Below, in pieces: positions 25,940-33,771 of a DNA stretch of 64,000 bases. Position 1 is the stretch's first letter. Each line of letters begins with the position of its first letter. Source of the DNA: SG8-30 sp963695155 (GTDB taxonomy: Bacteria; Pseudomonadota; Gammaproteobacteria; Steroidobacterales; Steroidobacteraceae). Under the pieces are notes generated by a model. The model saw nothing but the letters and a program-made list of their open reading frames with translations, was not told the DNA's origin and made no database searches. Where the stretch lies: the NCBI GenBank assembly GCA_963695155.1, contig CAVOGD010000005.1:372001-436000 (forward strand), written 5' to 3'. The position numbers and the translations under genes are program-made.

Positions 25940-26464
25940 ATGAACAGCGACGACCGCGGAACGGACCGGCAAAGGCGCTTCGACGCCCTTTGCGCAACGC
26001 TGCGGCCGGACCTGGTCAGGTTCGCGTTCTGGCTGGCCCGCGACCGCGCGCTGGCCGAGGACGTGGTTCAGGAGGCGTTGCTGAGGGCCTGGAAGTCCTT
26101 CGATACGCTGACGGACGAGGCCAGGGCGAAGCAGTGGATGTTGACGATCGTGCGCAGGGAACACGCCAGGACCTGGGAGCGCAAGCGCCTGGAGACCGTG
26201 AACCTCGATGCGCTGGTGCAGGCCGAGGCGCCGGTGCTGGCGAGCGACGACGAGGCGGCATTGACCGAGATGCGCGAGGCGCTGTTCAGGCTGGATGACG
26301 ATTACCGGGAACCGCTGGTGCTGCAGGTCATGATGGGCTACACGACGAACGAGATTGCCGGGCACATGGGCCTGACCCAGGGTGCGGTGCTGACCCGTCT
26401 GTTCCGGGCCCGCCAGAAACTGCGCGTGGCCATGGGGGTCGACGGCGACGGGGACGCCGCGTGA
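25940..26464 (+). CDS. ECF-type RNA polymerase sigma factor
   Basis: A 174-residue extracytoplasmic-function sigma factor with region 2 (LAEDVVQEALLRAWKSF near residue 38, core-binding and -10 recognition) and region 4 (GYTTNEIAGHMGLTQGAV near 135, -35 recognition helix-turn-helix). No region 3 is present, as usual. The ATG at 25940 is the best start but has no clear ribosome site, so the message may have a very short leader. The next gene starts with GTG overlapping its stop (GTGA) and encodes a probable anti-sigma factor. The third gene is an HvfA-like secreted peptide, the most likely regulated output. Promoters upstream were not recognised with certainty. Confidence 0.88.
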   Translation: MNSDDRGTDRQRRFDALCATLRPDLVRFAFWLARDRALAEDVVQEALLRAWKSFDTLTDEARAKQWMLTIVRREHARTWERKRLETVNLDALVQAEAPVLASDDEAALTEMREALFRLDDDYREPLVLQVMMGYTTNEIAGHMGLTQGAVLTRLFRARQKLRVAMGVDGDGDAA

Positions 26465-27153
26465 ACTGCCTGGAATTCAGGCGCCGGATCGGCGCGGAGC
26501 CGGCCACGCGCGACGCGGCGGTCGACGGACACCGGGCAGACTGCACGACCTGTGCCGCCTACCAGGACGAATTGCTGGCCATGGATGCGCTGCTGGCCAG
26601 GGCCATGCGGATTCCGCTGCGGCCGGTGGCGGTGCGTGATCGGCGACCGGTTGGCGGCCGGCGCGGCACCGGCGTCCCGAGGCGCCGCTGGCTGGCGCTG
26701 GCCGCGAGCCTGGTCGTCGGCATCCTGGTGGCTGCGACGTTGTGGGTGTCGTACCCGGCGCCCACGCTGGCCGGCGAAGTCATGGGCCATGTGTCCCATG
26801 AGCCGGACGCATGGAATGCGCGCGATCCGCTGGGCGCGGCCACCGTCGCGGCGGTGCTGGCGCCGAGCGGCGTGCGGCTGCGCGACGGCGCCGGCACGGT
26901 GACGTTCGCGCGGCGCTGCTTCTTCGGCCGCCACTGGGTGCCGCACCTCGTCGTACAAAGCGCCGCCGGGCCGGTCACGGTGCTGCTGCTCGCGCACCGC
27001 CAGGTCGAGGCGCCGCTGACCATTGAAGGACATGAATTCACCGGCGTGGTCCTGCCCGCGCCGCGTGGCAGCATCGCGATCGTCGGGCCGGACGCTGGGC
27101 GTCTGGACGACATCGCCAGGCAGGTTTTCGAAGCTGTCGATTGGGACGTCTGA
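26461..27153 (+). CDS. DUF3379 family membrane protein, probable anti-sigma factor
   Basis: A 230-residue protein with a single central transmembrane helix (WLALAASLVVGILVAATLW, about residues 76-96). The N-terminal part MNCLEFRRRIGAEP and the pattern GHRADCTTCAAYQ give His-x3-Cys-x2-Cys, the zinc-binding anti-sigma layout. The periplasmic C-terminal part contains RRCFFGRHWVPHLVVQ, with a Cys that could sense redox or metal. The family (DUF3379) is regularly coded behind ECF sigma factors. Start is a GTG overlapping the sigma stop as GTGA. It would hold the sigma factor at the membrane until a periplasmic signal releases it; the signal is unknown, but the downstream Cys-rich peptide suggests metal, possibly copper. 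Confidence 0.78.
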   Translation: MNCLEFRRRIGAEPATRDAAVDGHRADCTTCAAYQDELLAMDALLARAMRIPLRPVAVRDRRPVGGRRGTGVPRRRWLALAASLVVGILVAATLWVSYPAPTLAGEVMGHVSHEPDAWNARDPLGAATVAAVLAPSGVRLRDGAGTVTFARRCFFGRHWVPHLVVQSAAGPVTVLLLAHRQVEAPLTIEGHEFTGVVLPAPRGSIAIVGPDAGRLDDIARQVFEAVDWDV

Positions 27154-27221
27154 CGGGCCCCCGTATTCGGCATCAGGACTACCCCCGGATGCGGGGTTCA
27201 TTCACCTTGGAGGACTGGAAC

Positions 27222-27638
27222 ATGAGCAAGAGGGGATTCAAGACACCGGTTGCGCTGGCCATCAGCGCGGCCATTGCGGGTTCGATGGCGGTGGCCGGTA
27301 CGGCGAGCGCCTTCAGCGCCGTGGACCTGGGCCGTGGCTACGTGCAGTTCGCGGGCGAGGGCTCGTGTGGCGGCGACAAGCAGGCCGAGGGCAAGTGCGG
27401 CGGCGACAAGAAGGCCGCGGCCGGTGAGAAAGCGGCCGAGGGCAAGTGCGGGGGCCACAAGAAGGCCGCGGCCGGCGAGAAGGCAGCGGAGGGCAAGTGT
27501 GGCGGCGACAAGAAGGCTGCGGCCGGCGAGAAGGCGGCCGAGGGCAAGTGCGGCGAGGGCAAGTGCGGCGGCGACAAGAAGGCCGCAGCCGGCGAGAAGG
27601 CGGAGGAAGGCAAGCCCGGACCAGACAGCAAGGACTGA
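27222..27638 (+). CDS. HvfA-like Cys-rich repeat peptide with five EGKCG motifs (putative metal-binding RiPP precursor)
   Basis: A 138-residue secreted protein. Residues 1-30 are a signal peptide ending GTASA. The rest is low complexity: EGSCG at 46-50 and EGKCG at 56-60, 73-77, 90-94, 107-111 and 112-116, joined by GDKKAAAGEKAA linkers. All six cysteines sit in these motifs; the first four full units repeat every 17 residues. EGKCG repeats with this leader type match the HvfA family, reported to be Cu-binding peptides modified at Cys by a DUF692 (MNIO) enzyme with a partner protein. No such maturase is encoded here, so modification is inferred only. A strong TTGGAGG lies 10 bases before the ATG. 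The gene follows the sigma and anti-sigma genes, with a hairpin terminator behind it. Confidence 0.82.
   Translation: MSKRGFKTPVALAISAAIAGSMAVAGTASAFSAVDLGRGYVQFAGEGSCGGDKQAEGKCGGDKKAAAGEKAAEGKCGGHKKAAAGEKAAEGKCGGDKKAAAGEKAAEGKCGEGKCGGDKKAAAGEKAEEGKPGPDSKD
27387..27584 (+). repeat. 51-bp tandem coding repeat in the HvfA-like gene
   Basis: Three full 51-base units (27387-27437, 27438-27488, 27489-27539) and a partial fourth follow in phase, each coding EGKCGGxKKAAAGEKAA. The fourth copy inserts an extra EGKCG. Units differ by a few mostly synonymous changes (GGT/GGC, AAA/AAG) and one Asp-to-His change (GGHKK) in the second. They probably arose by slipped replication and could vary in number between strains. 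Confidence 0.85.
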
Positions 27639-27690
27639 CCTGTCAGCGGCCTGCCATGCCCGAGGGCCGGGCAGGCCGAGCGTGGAACCG

Positions 27691-27730
27691 GCCGCGGCGT
27701 CCGATGACGGGCGCCGCGGCTTCTTGCTGT
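27691..27730 (+). terminator. Hairpin terminator behind the HvfA-like gene
   Basis: A perfect 9-bp stem (GCCGCGGCG at 27691-27699, CGCCGCGGC at 27712-27720) with a 12-base loop is followed by TTCTTGCTGT. The T tract is imperfect. It lies between the HvfA-like gene and the converging rlmJ gene and ends the sigma/anti-sigma/HvfA transcript. Confidence 0.55.
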
Positions 27731-27746
27731 CCGTCCGCCCCCGCGC

Positions 27747-28595
27747 TCACTCTGGAACGACCCAGCTGACCCGCGTCTCGCCGGATCCCTCGGGGGCGAG
27801 CGCGGCATGCAGCGCCGGCAGGACCGCCACGAGTTGCTCGTCGAGCCGCCAGGGCGGGTTGAGCAAGGCGAGGCCGGATCCATTCAGTCCCGCTGCATTG
27901 TCCGCCGGGTGCACCGACAACTCGGCCACCAGCAGCTTGGTCACGCCACGCGCGGCCAGCGCCGCGTGGAATGCGGTGATGGGCGCACCGTGCTTGATCG
28001 GATACCACGCCGCGTAGACCCCCTCGGGCCAGTGCCGCTGCGCGGCGGCCAGCTGCTCGGCGACCAGCGACAGGTCGCGCTCCTGGGCCTCGTAGGGCGG
28101 GTCGATGAGCGCCAGACCGCGACGCTCCGCCGGCGGCAACAGGGCGCGGAGCGCCTCGTAACCGTCCCGCGCGTGCACCGCCACGCGACGGTCGCCGGAA
28201 AATTCCTGCCGCAACGCGGCGGTCTCGCGGCGCTCGCTGTCGCACAGCGCCAGCCGGTCGTCCGGTCGCAGCAGCATGGCCGCCAGCATCGGCGAGCCGG
28301 GATAGTGGCGGATGCGGCGCGCGCCGGGCGTGTTGCAGGCGCGCACAAGGTCGAGATATCGGCTGAGCAGCGGCGGCACGGCACCGGCAGCGGCGAGCCG
28401 GTGAATGCCGGCAGCGGCCTCGCCGCTGCGCTGGGCCTCGCTGCCGGCGAGATCGTAGCGCCCGCGGCCTGCGTGCGTGTCGAGGTAGAAGAGAGGCTTG
28501 TCCTTCCTGGTCAGCAGCTCGAGCAGCGCGACCAGCACGACGTGCTTGAAGACGTCCGCGAAATTGCCGGCATGGAAGGCGTGGCGGTAGTTCAC
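27747..28595 (-). CDS. rlmJ: 23S rRNA adenine(2030)-N6-methyltransferase
   Basis: A 282-residue methyltransferase that modifies A2030 of 23S rRNA using S-adenosylmethionine. The start MNYRHAFHAGNFADVFKHV is the family hallmark, with the cofactor loop YLDTHAGRGRYDL near 40 and the N6-adenine catalytic motif DPPY in LALIDPPYEAQE near 162. The ATG overlaps the hemF stop as ATGA, so it is the last gene of the topA-hemF-rlmJ set and is translationally coupled. Confidence 0.95.
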   Translation of the reverse strand: MNYRHAFHAGNFADVFKHVVLVALLELLTRKDKPLFYLDTHAGRGRYDLAGSEAQRSGEAAAGIHRLAAAGAVPPLLSRYLDLVRACNTPGARRIRHYPGSPMLAAMLLRPDDRLALCDSERRETAALRQEFSGDRRVAVHARDGYEALRALLPPAERRGLALIDPPYEAQERDLSLVAEQLAAAQRHWPEGVYAAWYPIKHGAPITAFHAALAARGVTKLLVAELSVHPADNAAGLNGSGLALLNPPWRLDEQLVAVLPALHAALAPEGSGETRVSWVVPE

Positions 28596-29521
28596 GACCC
28601 GCGTTCGCCCAGCTCCTGCAACCAGTCCCGCGGCCGCAGGTAATCCCGGACCAGGCGCTCTTCCGGCGAGCCGGGCTCGGCGTGCCAGTCGTAGTGCCAG
28701 CGCACCAGCGGCGGCAGCGACATCAGGATGGACTCGGTGCGGCCGCCGGACTGCAGGCCGAACAGGGTGCCCCGGTCGTAGACGAGGTTGAACTCGACGT
28801 AGCGGCCGCGACGGTACAGCTGGAACTCGCGCTCACGCTCGCCGTACGGCATGGCGCGACGGCGTTCGACGATCGGCAGGTAGGCGTCGAGAAAGGCGTC
28901 GCCGACCCGTCGCTGGTAGGCGAAGCTGGCGTCGAAGCCGCCGTCAACGAAGTCGTCGAAGAACAGCCCGCCCACGCCGCGGGTCTCGCCGCGATGGCGC
29001 AGGAAGAAGTAGTCGTCGCACCAGGCCTTGTGCCTCGCATACAGCGGGTCGTCGCCGCAGGCGGCGCGGGCCACGCGATGCCAGTGCAGCACGTCCTCGT
29101 CGAACGGGTAACAGGGTGTGAGGTCGAGGCCGCCGCCGAACCACCAGATGGACCGTCCGTCCGGCGGCGCAGCGGTGAAGAAGCGCACGTTCATGTGGGT
29201 CGTCGGCACGTAGGGACTGTGCGGATGCAGCACCACCGACAGGCCCATCGCCTCGAAGGCGGCGCCCGCGAGTTCCGGCCGGTGCTGGGTCGCCGAGGCC
29301 GGCATGCCCTGGCCCATGACGTGCGAGAAGTTCACGCCGCCCTGTTCCAGCAGCGCGCCGTCGCGCAATACGCGGGTGTCGCCGCCACCGCCCGCGGCCC
29401 GTTGCCAGCGGTCGCTCCGGAAACGACCGCGGCCATCGGCGCGTTCCAGCGCGCTGCAGACCCGGTCCTGGAGATCGAGCAGGTAAGCCTTGACGGCGTC
29501 CCGGTCGACCGACCGGCTCAC
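28592..29521 (-). CDS. hemF: Oxygen-dependent coproporphyrinogen III oxidase
   Basis: A 309-residue aerobic heme-synthesis enzyme that decarboxylates coproporphyrinogen III to protoporphyrinogen IX. Conserved stretches include GGVNFSHVMG, HPHSPYVPTTHMNVRFF (metal and substrate His), WWFGGGLDLTPCYP, GGLFFDDFV, and GRYVEFNLVYDRGTLFGL. The start is a GTG at 29521 inside the topA stop (GTGA), giving MSRSVDRDAVKAYLL; the open frame extends into topA but that part is not homologous. It is coupled to both topA and rlmJ. Confidence 0.95.
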   Translation of the reverse strand: MSRSVDRDAVKAYLLDLQDRVCSALERADGRGRFRSDRWQRAAGGGGDTRVLRDGALLEQGGVNFSHVMGQGMPASATQHRPELAGAAFEAMGLSVVLHPHSPYVPTTHMNVRFFTAAPPDGRSIWWFGGGLDLTPCYPFDEDVLHWHRVARAACGDDPLYARHKAWCDDYFFLRHRGETRGVGGLFFDDFVDGGFDASFAYQRRVGDAFLDAYLPIVERRRAMPYGEREREFQLYRRGRYVEFNLVYDRGTLFGLQSGGRTESILMSLPPLVRWHYDWHAEPGSPEERLVRDYLRPRDWLQELGERGS

Positions 29522-32034
29522 GTTGGCTTCTTCTTCCCGGGCGCGCGCCTGGCGCCGGATTTGGGCGCGGCGGCCTTCTTCTTGCGCGCGGCGGCAGCGG
29601 CCTTCGGCGCCACCTTCCGCTTCACCGCCTTCTTCGGCGCTGCCTTCCCGGTGGCAGCACCGCGACGACCGAACCTGCCCTTGCGCGCCGGCGCCGCTGC
29701 GATCAGTTCCTGGCACTCCTCCAGCGTGAGGCGCGCGGCGGCGGCACGCCACAGCCGGGCTTTCGTCTCGGCATCGGCGGACTTGGGAATCTCGGGCTTC
29801 GGCACCTTGGCGTTCTTCTTGCCGTCCGTCACGTACGGGCCGAAGCGGCCGTCCAGCACCGAAATGCCCTCATCCTCGAAGTGCGTGATGCTGCGCTGCG
29901 CGTCGGACTTCTTCTTGGCCTCGACGATCTCCAGCGCGCGTTCCAGCGTCAGCGTGAACGGGTCGTCGTCCTTGATGGAGGCGAACTTCGCGCCGTACTT
30001 GACGTAGGGCCCGTATTGCCCGCGACCGACGCTGATCGGCACGCCGGCCGCGCTTTCGCCCAGGCTGCGCGGCAGCGACAGCAGCCGCAGCGCTTCGTCG
30101 AGCGTCACGTCGTCCATGCGCTGGCCGGGCATCAGGCTGGCGAACTTCGGCTTCTCGTCATCGTCCCGATGTCCCAGCTGCACGAACGGCCCGTACTGGC
30201 CCATGCGCACGGACAGCGGCTTGCCGGTATCCGGGTCGGTGCCGATCGGCCGCGACTCGGCGACCTCTTCGCGGCTGACGCCCTTGGCGATCTCCTGCAC
30301 CCGCTTCTCGAAGGGTTTCCAGAACCGCTCCAGTTCGGGCTGCCAGCGGCGCTTGCCGTTGCTGATCTCGTCGAGCACGTCCTCCATCTGGGCCGTGAAG
30401 CCGTAGTCCACGTAGTTCTTGAAGTACTTCACCAGGAAACGGCAGACGATCTTGCCGATGTCGGTCGGCACGAACGCGCGGCCGCCCATCTCGACGTACT
30501 TCCGGTAGCGCAGGGTCTCGATGATCGCCGCGTAGGTGGAGGGCCGGCCGATGCCGTGGCTTTCCAGCGACTTGACGAGGCTGGCCTCGGTGTAGCGCGG
30601 CGGCGGCTGCGTGAAGTGCTGGGCGGGCGTCAGTTCCGCCAGCACCACGTGATCGCCCTCGGCGAACTGCGGCAGGCGCTGCTCGTCCTCGCTGTCGAAC
30701 ACCTCGTCGTCGTCGTGGTCCTCGTGGTACACGGCGAAGAAGCCGGGCTCGACGAGTGTCTGGCCCGTGGCGCGGAAGACGTGGCGCGCCGCCCCGGAGA
30801 CGGCGGCCTCGCCGCCGGCCACCAGGTCCACCGCCACCGTGTCGAACACCGCGGGCGCCATCTGGCAGGCCACGGAGCGCTTCCAGATCAGCGCGTACAG
30901 GCGGCGCTGGTCAGCGTCGCCGATCTCGGCCTCGGCTGCCTGCGGCGTCAGTTCCGCGGACGTCGGGCGCACGGCTTCGTGCGCTTCCTGCGCGTTCTTC
31001 GACCGGTTGCGGTAGACGATGACGCTCTCCGACAGCGCCTTGGCGCCCCAGGTGCGGGTGACCACGTCGCGTATGTGCGCGACCGCCTCGCGCGACAGTG
31101 AGACGGAGTCGGTGCGCATGTAGGTGATGAAGCCGCCCTCGTAGAGGCGCTGCGCCGTCTGCATGGTGCGCCGCGCGGTGAACCCGAGCTTGCGCGCGGC
31201 TTCCTGCTGCAGCGTCGAGGTCGTGAACGGCGCGGCCGGATTGCGGCGCTTCGGCTTGCGGTCCACCTTCGCCACGGTCAGCCGCCCGCCCGCGGCGTCG
31301 AGCAGCGTGCGTTCCACCTCGCGGGCCTGTGCCGCGTCGGTGATCGTGAAGCGGCCCCGCTGCGTGTCGGCCTCGACCTTCTTGCCGCGGTACTCGGCCA
31401 GGCGCGCCGGGAAGGGCGCGTCCCGCTGGCGACCCTGGGCCTCGACGGTCCAGTACTCCTGCCGCACGAACGCGTTGATCTCGTCCTCGCGCTCGCCGAT
31501 CAGCCGCAGCGCGACGCTCTGCACGCGGCCGGCGGACAGGCCCGGCTTGATCTTCCGCCACAGCAGCGGCGACAGGTTGTAGCCGACCAGGAAATCGAGG
31601 GCGCGCCGCGCCTTGTAGGCGTTGACGAGGTTGTCGTTGATCGTCTCGGGCTGCTCGAGCGCCTCGAGGATGGCGTTGCGCGTGACCTCGTAGAAGCGCA
31701 CGCGGCGCAGTTCGCGCTCCTGCAGCGCGCCGCTCTCGCGCAGGATCTCGGCGAGGTGCCATGAAATCGCCTCGCCCTCGCGGTCCGGGTCGGTGGCCAG
31801 GATGAGCACCTTGGCCTTGCGCAATGCGCGCTCGATCGCGTCGACCTTCGGCCGGTTCTTGTCGATCGGCGCGTAGGTCATCAGGAAGTCGCGCGACGGG
31901 TCGACCGCGCCCTCCTTCTCGATCAGGTCCCGCACGTGGCCATACGAAGCCAGCACCGCGTAGTCGTTGCCGAGGTACTTCTTGATGGTCTTCGCCTTGG
32001 CGGGCGATTCCACGATGATCAGGTTGTCACTCAT
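29518..32034 (-). CDS. topA: DNA topoisomerase I, form without C-terminal zinc fingers
   Basis: An 838-residue type IA topoisomerase that relaxes negative supercoils. The Toprim domain opens with LIIVESPAKAKTIKKYLG and carries ILATDPDREGEA. The catalytic Tyr is in GFITYMRTDSVSLS near residue 303. The core ends near 580. The C-terminal part lacks the Cys4 zinc ribbons of E. coli TopA; instead it has repeats around GQYGPFVQLG, GQYGPYVKYG and GRFGPYV, then a very Lys/Ala-rich tail after residue 770, both known in several lineages. The gene sits downstream of dprA and smg and overlaps hemF. Confidence 0.95.
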   Translation of the reverse strand: MSDNLIIVESPAKAKTIKKYLGNDYAVLASYGHVRDLIEKEGAVDPSRDFLMTYAPIDKNRPKVDAIERALRKAKVLILATDPDREGEAISWHLAEILRESGALQERELRRVRFYEVTRNAILEALEQPETINDNLVNAYKARRALDFLVGYNLSPLLWRKIKPGLSAGRVQSVALRLIGEREDEINAFVRQEYWTVEAQGRQRDAPFPARLAEYRGKKVEADTQRGRFTITDAAQAREVERTLLDAAGGRLTVAKVDRKPKRRNPAAPFTTSTLQQEAARKLGFTARRTMQTAQRLYEGGFITYMRTDSVSLSREAVAHIRDVVTRTWGAKALSESVIVYRNRSKNAQEAHEAVRPTSAELTPQAAEAEIGDADQRRLYALIWKRSVACQMAPAVFDTVAVDLVAGGEAAVSGAARHVFRATGQTLVEPGFFAVYHEDHDDDEVFDSEDEQRLPQFAEGDHVVLAELTPAQHFTQPPPRYTEASLVKSLESHGIGRPSTYAAIIETLRYRKYVEMGGRAFVPTDIGKIVCRFLVKYFKNYVDYGFTAQMEDVLDEISNGKRRWQPELERFWKPFEKRVQEIAKGVSREEVAESRPIGTDPDTGKPLSVRMGQYGPFVQLGHRDDDEKPKFASLMPGQRMDDVTLDEALRLLSLPRSLGESAAGVPISVGRGQYGPYVKYGAKFASIKDDDPFTLTLERALEIVEAKKKSDAQRSITHFEDEGISVLDGRFGPYVTDGKKNAKVPKPEIPKSADAETKARLWRAAAARLTLEECQELIAAAPARKGRFGRRGAATGKAAPKKAVKRKVAPKAAAAARKKKAAAPKSGARRAPGKKKPT

Positions 32035-32119
32035 CTTTGCCGTTGCTTTCCGTTTGCCCCTTAGACGCCAAAGCCGCGGACGCGGCCGCGGCTGCCTTCA
32101 CCCCGGCCGCGCAGGGTGG

Positions 32120-32593
32120 TCAATGCATCGCGTCGCGCCGCTCCTCGAAGACGAGGTCTTCCATCCGTTCGTAGGCCTGCTCCTGGCCGGGCTGGCTGAA
32201 CAGCACCATCAGCACGACCCACTTCACCTGCTCGATATCGACGTCGTCCGAGTCGAGCGCCAGCAACCGGTCAATGACGACTTCGCGCTGCGTGGCCGAC
32301 AGGATCCTGATGTTCTCCAGGTGCAGCAGGTAACCACGCACGTCGGTGTCGAACCGTACGGCCTCGTGACCGCTGAATATCCGCATGGCGCGACCGGCGG
32401 ACTCGCCGACCGCGCGGTCCGGGTCGTTGCCCAGGCCTTCGAGCCAGGCCAGCGCCCGCTCGATCTCCCGGTCCGGATAACCGGCACGCTCGAGGCCCTG
32501 TTTCAACGCGTCGCGGCTCGGCTCGGGTTCGTCTCCCCCATCAAGGAAGTTCTCGAACAGGTGGATCAAGATGTCGAGAACGGTTTCCTTCAT
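32120..32593 (-). CDS. smg: DUF494 family protein Smg
   Basis: A 157-residue soluble protein of the Smg/DUF494 family, which in E. coli and many gammaproteobacteria lies between dprA and topA. The start MKETVLDILIHLFENFLD, the middle LLALDSDDVDIEQVKWVVLMV and length are typical. Its biochemical role is not established. The ATG overlaps the dprA stop (ATGA); topA follows after 85 bases. Confidence 0.93.
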   Translation of the reverse strand: MKETVLDILIHLFENFLDGGDEPEPSRDALKQGLERAGYPDREIERALAWLEGLGNDPDRAVGESAGRAMRIFSGHEAVRFDTDVRGYLLHLENIRILSATQREVVIDRLLALDSDDVDIEQVKWVVLMVLFSQPGQEQAYERMEDLVFEERRDAMH

Positions 32594-33714
32594 CCAGACG
32601 ACCCCGTGGGAATCCGGCAGTATCTGCCGCCGGCGCAGGGCTCGATCTCACCCATGAGTTCGAGCAGAAGCAGCTTCGAGGACACGGCGGCCGCCGAAAA
32701 ACCCGTTCTCTCGACCAGGATGTCGGTGTCGACCGGCCCGAAGCCGCAGGCATTCAACAGGATTTTGCTGTCGCTGTCCAACGGCGGCCGGGAAACCCGT
32801 GGCGCTTCCGCAGCTTGCACCACGGCGCGGAACAGGTCGCGTTGCAGTCCGTCGAGCAACTCGTCCGCGCTCTCGATGAGGCGCGCGCCGTCCCTGATCA
32901 GGCGATGGCAGCCGCGGCTCAGCGGGCTGTGGATCGAACCGGGCACGGCAAACACCTCGCGCCCCTGCTCGGCCGCCAGCCGCGCGGTGATGAGCGATCC
33001 GGAGCGCTCGGCGGCCTCGACCACCGCGACACCCAGCGACAGGCCGCTGATCAGCCGGTTGCGCTGCGGAAAATTCGCGGGCCGCGGCGGCGTGCCGGGC
33101 GGAAATTCCGTCGCCACTGCGCCGGCGGCCGCGACCGCGTCGGCGAGCGCGGCGTGGCCGGCCGGATAGATGCAGTCGGGGCCGGTTCCGCACACGGCAA
33201 TCGTGCGGCCGCCGCCTTCCAGTGCGCCGCGGTGGGCGGCCGCATCGATGCCGATGGCGAGGCCGCTGGTGACGACCAGGCCTGCTGCGGCGATGCGCCG
33301 GGCGAAGCCCCGCGCCGTCTCCCGGCCGGCCGGCGTCGGATGGCGGCTGCCGACGATGGCGACCTGGGCGGCGGCCAGGGCGTCCGTATCGCCGCGCACG
33401 TACAGCAGGACCGGCGGATCGGTGATGGCCATCAGCTGGGGCGGATATCCGGCGCCGCCGGCCGGCGCGATCAGCCGGCCCGGTGCGTCGGCCCACCGCA
33501 GCGACGCGTCGAAGGTGGCGCCTGGCGGGTGCACGGCGGCCAGCGCGCCCGGCGCGAGGCGCAGTGCGGCCAGTTCGTCCGGTTTGGCCTGCAGGGCGGC
33601 CTCGGCCGAGCCGCAGTGCCTCACGAGCGCGGCGGCGCGCACGCCGTCCAGTCCGGGCACGGCAGCCAGGCGGAGCCAGGCACGCAATTCAGCGTCACGG
33701 TCTTGCACGCCCAC
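32590..33714 (-). CDS. dprA: DNA-processing protein DprA
   Basis: A 374-residue DNA-uptake mediator that loads RecA on single-stranded DNA in natural transformation. The Rossmann core shows VGSRHPTPAGRETARGF, VTSGLAIGIDAAAHRGAL, FPQRNRLISGLSLGV and EVFAVPGSIHSPLSRGCH. A SAM-like N-terminal domain (about 10-70) and a DprA winged-helix C-terminal domain (about 310-370) flank it. The proposed start is GTG at 33714; GTG at 33708 is also possible. Neither has a ribosome site, and a terminator hairpin lies immediately upstream, so the true transcript start needs mapping. Overlaps smg. Confidence 0.92.
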   Translation of the reverse strand: MGVQDRDAELRAWLRLAAVPGLDGVRAAALVRHCGSAEAALQAKPDELAALRLAPGALAAVHPPGATFDASLRWADAPGRLIAPAGGAGYPPQLMAITDPPVLLYVRGDTDALAAAQVAIVGSRHPTPAGRETARGFARRIAAAGLVVTSGLAIGIDAAAHRGALEGGGRTIAVCGTGPDCIYPAGHAALADAVAAAGAVATEFPPGTPPRPANFPQRNRLISGLSLGVAVVEAAERSGSLITARLAAEQGREVFAVPGSIHSPLSRGCHRLIRDGARLIESADELLDGLQRDLFRAVVQAAEAPRVSRPPLDSDSKILLNACGFGPVDTDILVERTGFSAAAVSSKLLLLELMGEIEPCAGGRYCRIPTGSSG

Positions 33715-33746
33715 AAAGAAGCACGCCGGCCACGGGGCCGGCGTGC
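33713..33746 (-). terminator. Rho-independent terminator of the LysM gene
   Basis: A perfect 11-bp stem (GCACGCCGGCC at 33721-33731, GGCCGGCGTGC at 33736-33746) with a 4-base loop. Read on the minus strand it is followed by TTCTTTGTG, a T-rich tract that runs into the proposed dprA start codon. Confidence 0.75.
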
Positions 33747-33771
33747 GATTAACGGGTGGATCGGGCCTGAT

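Noticed and set aside
27387..27584. Direct repeats resembling a CRISPR array
   Set aside because: Repeats are contiguous, in phase, coding and without spacers; no cas genes are nearby.
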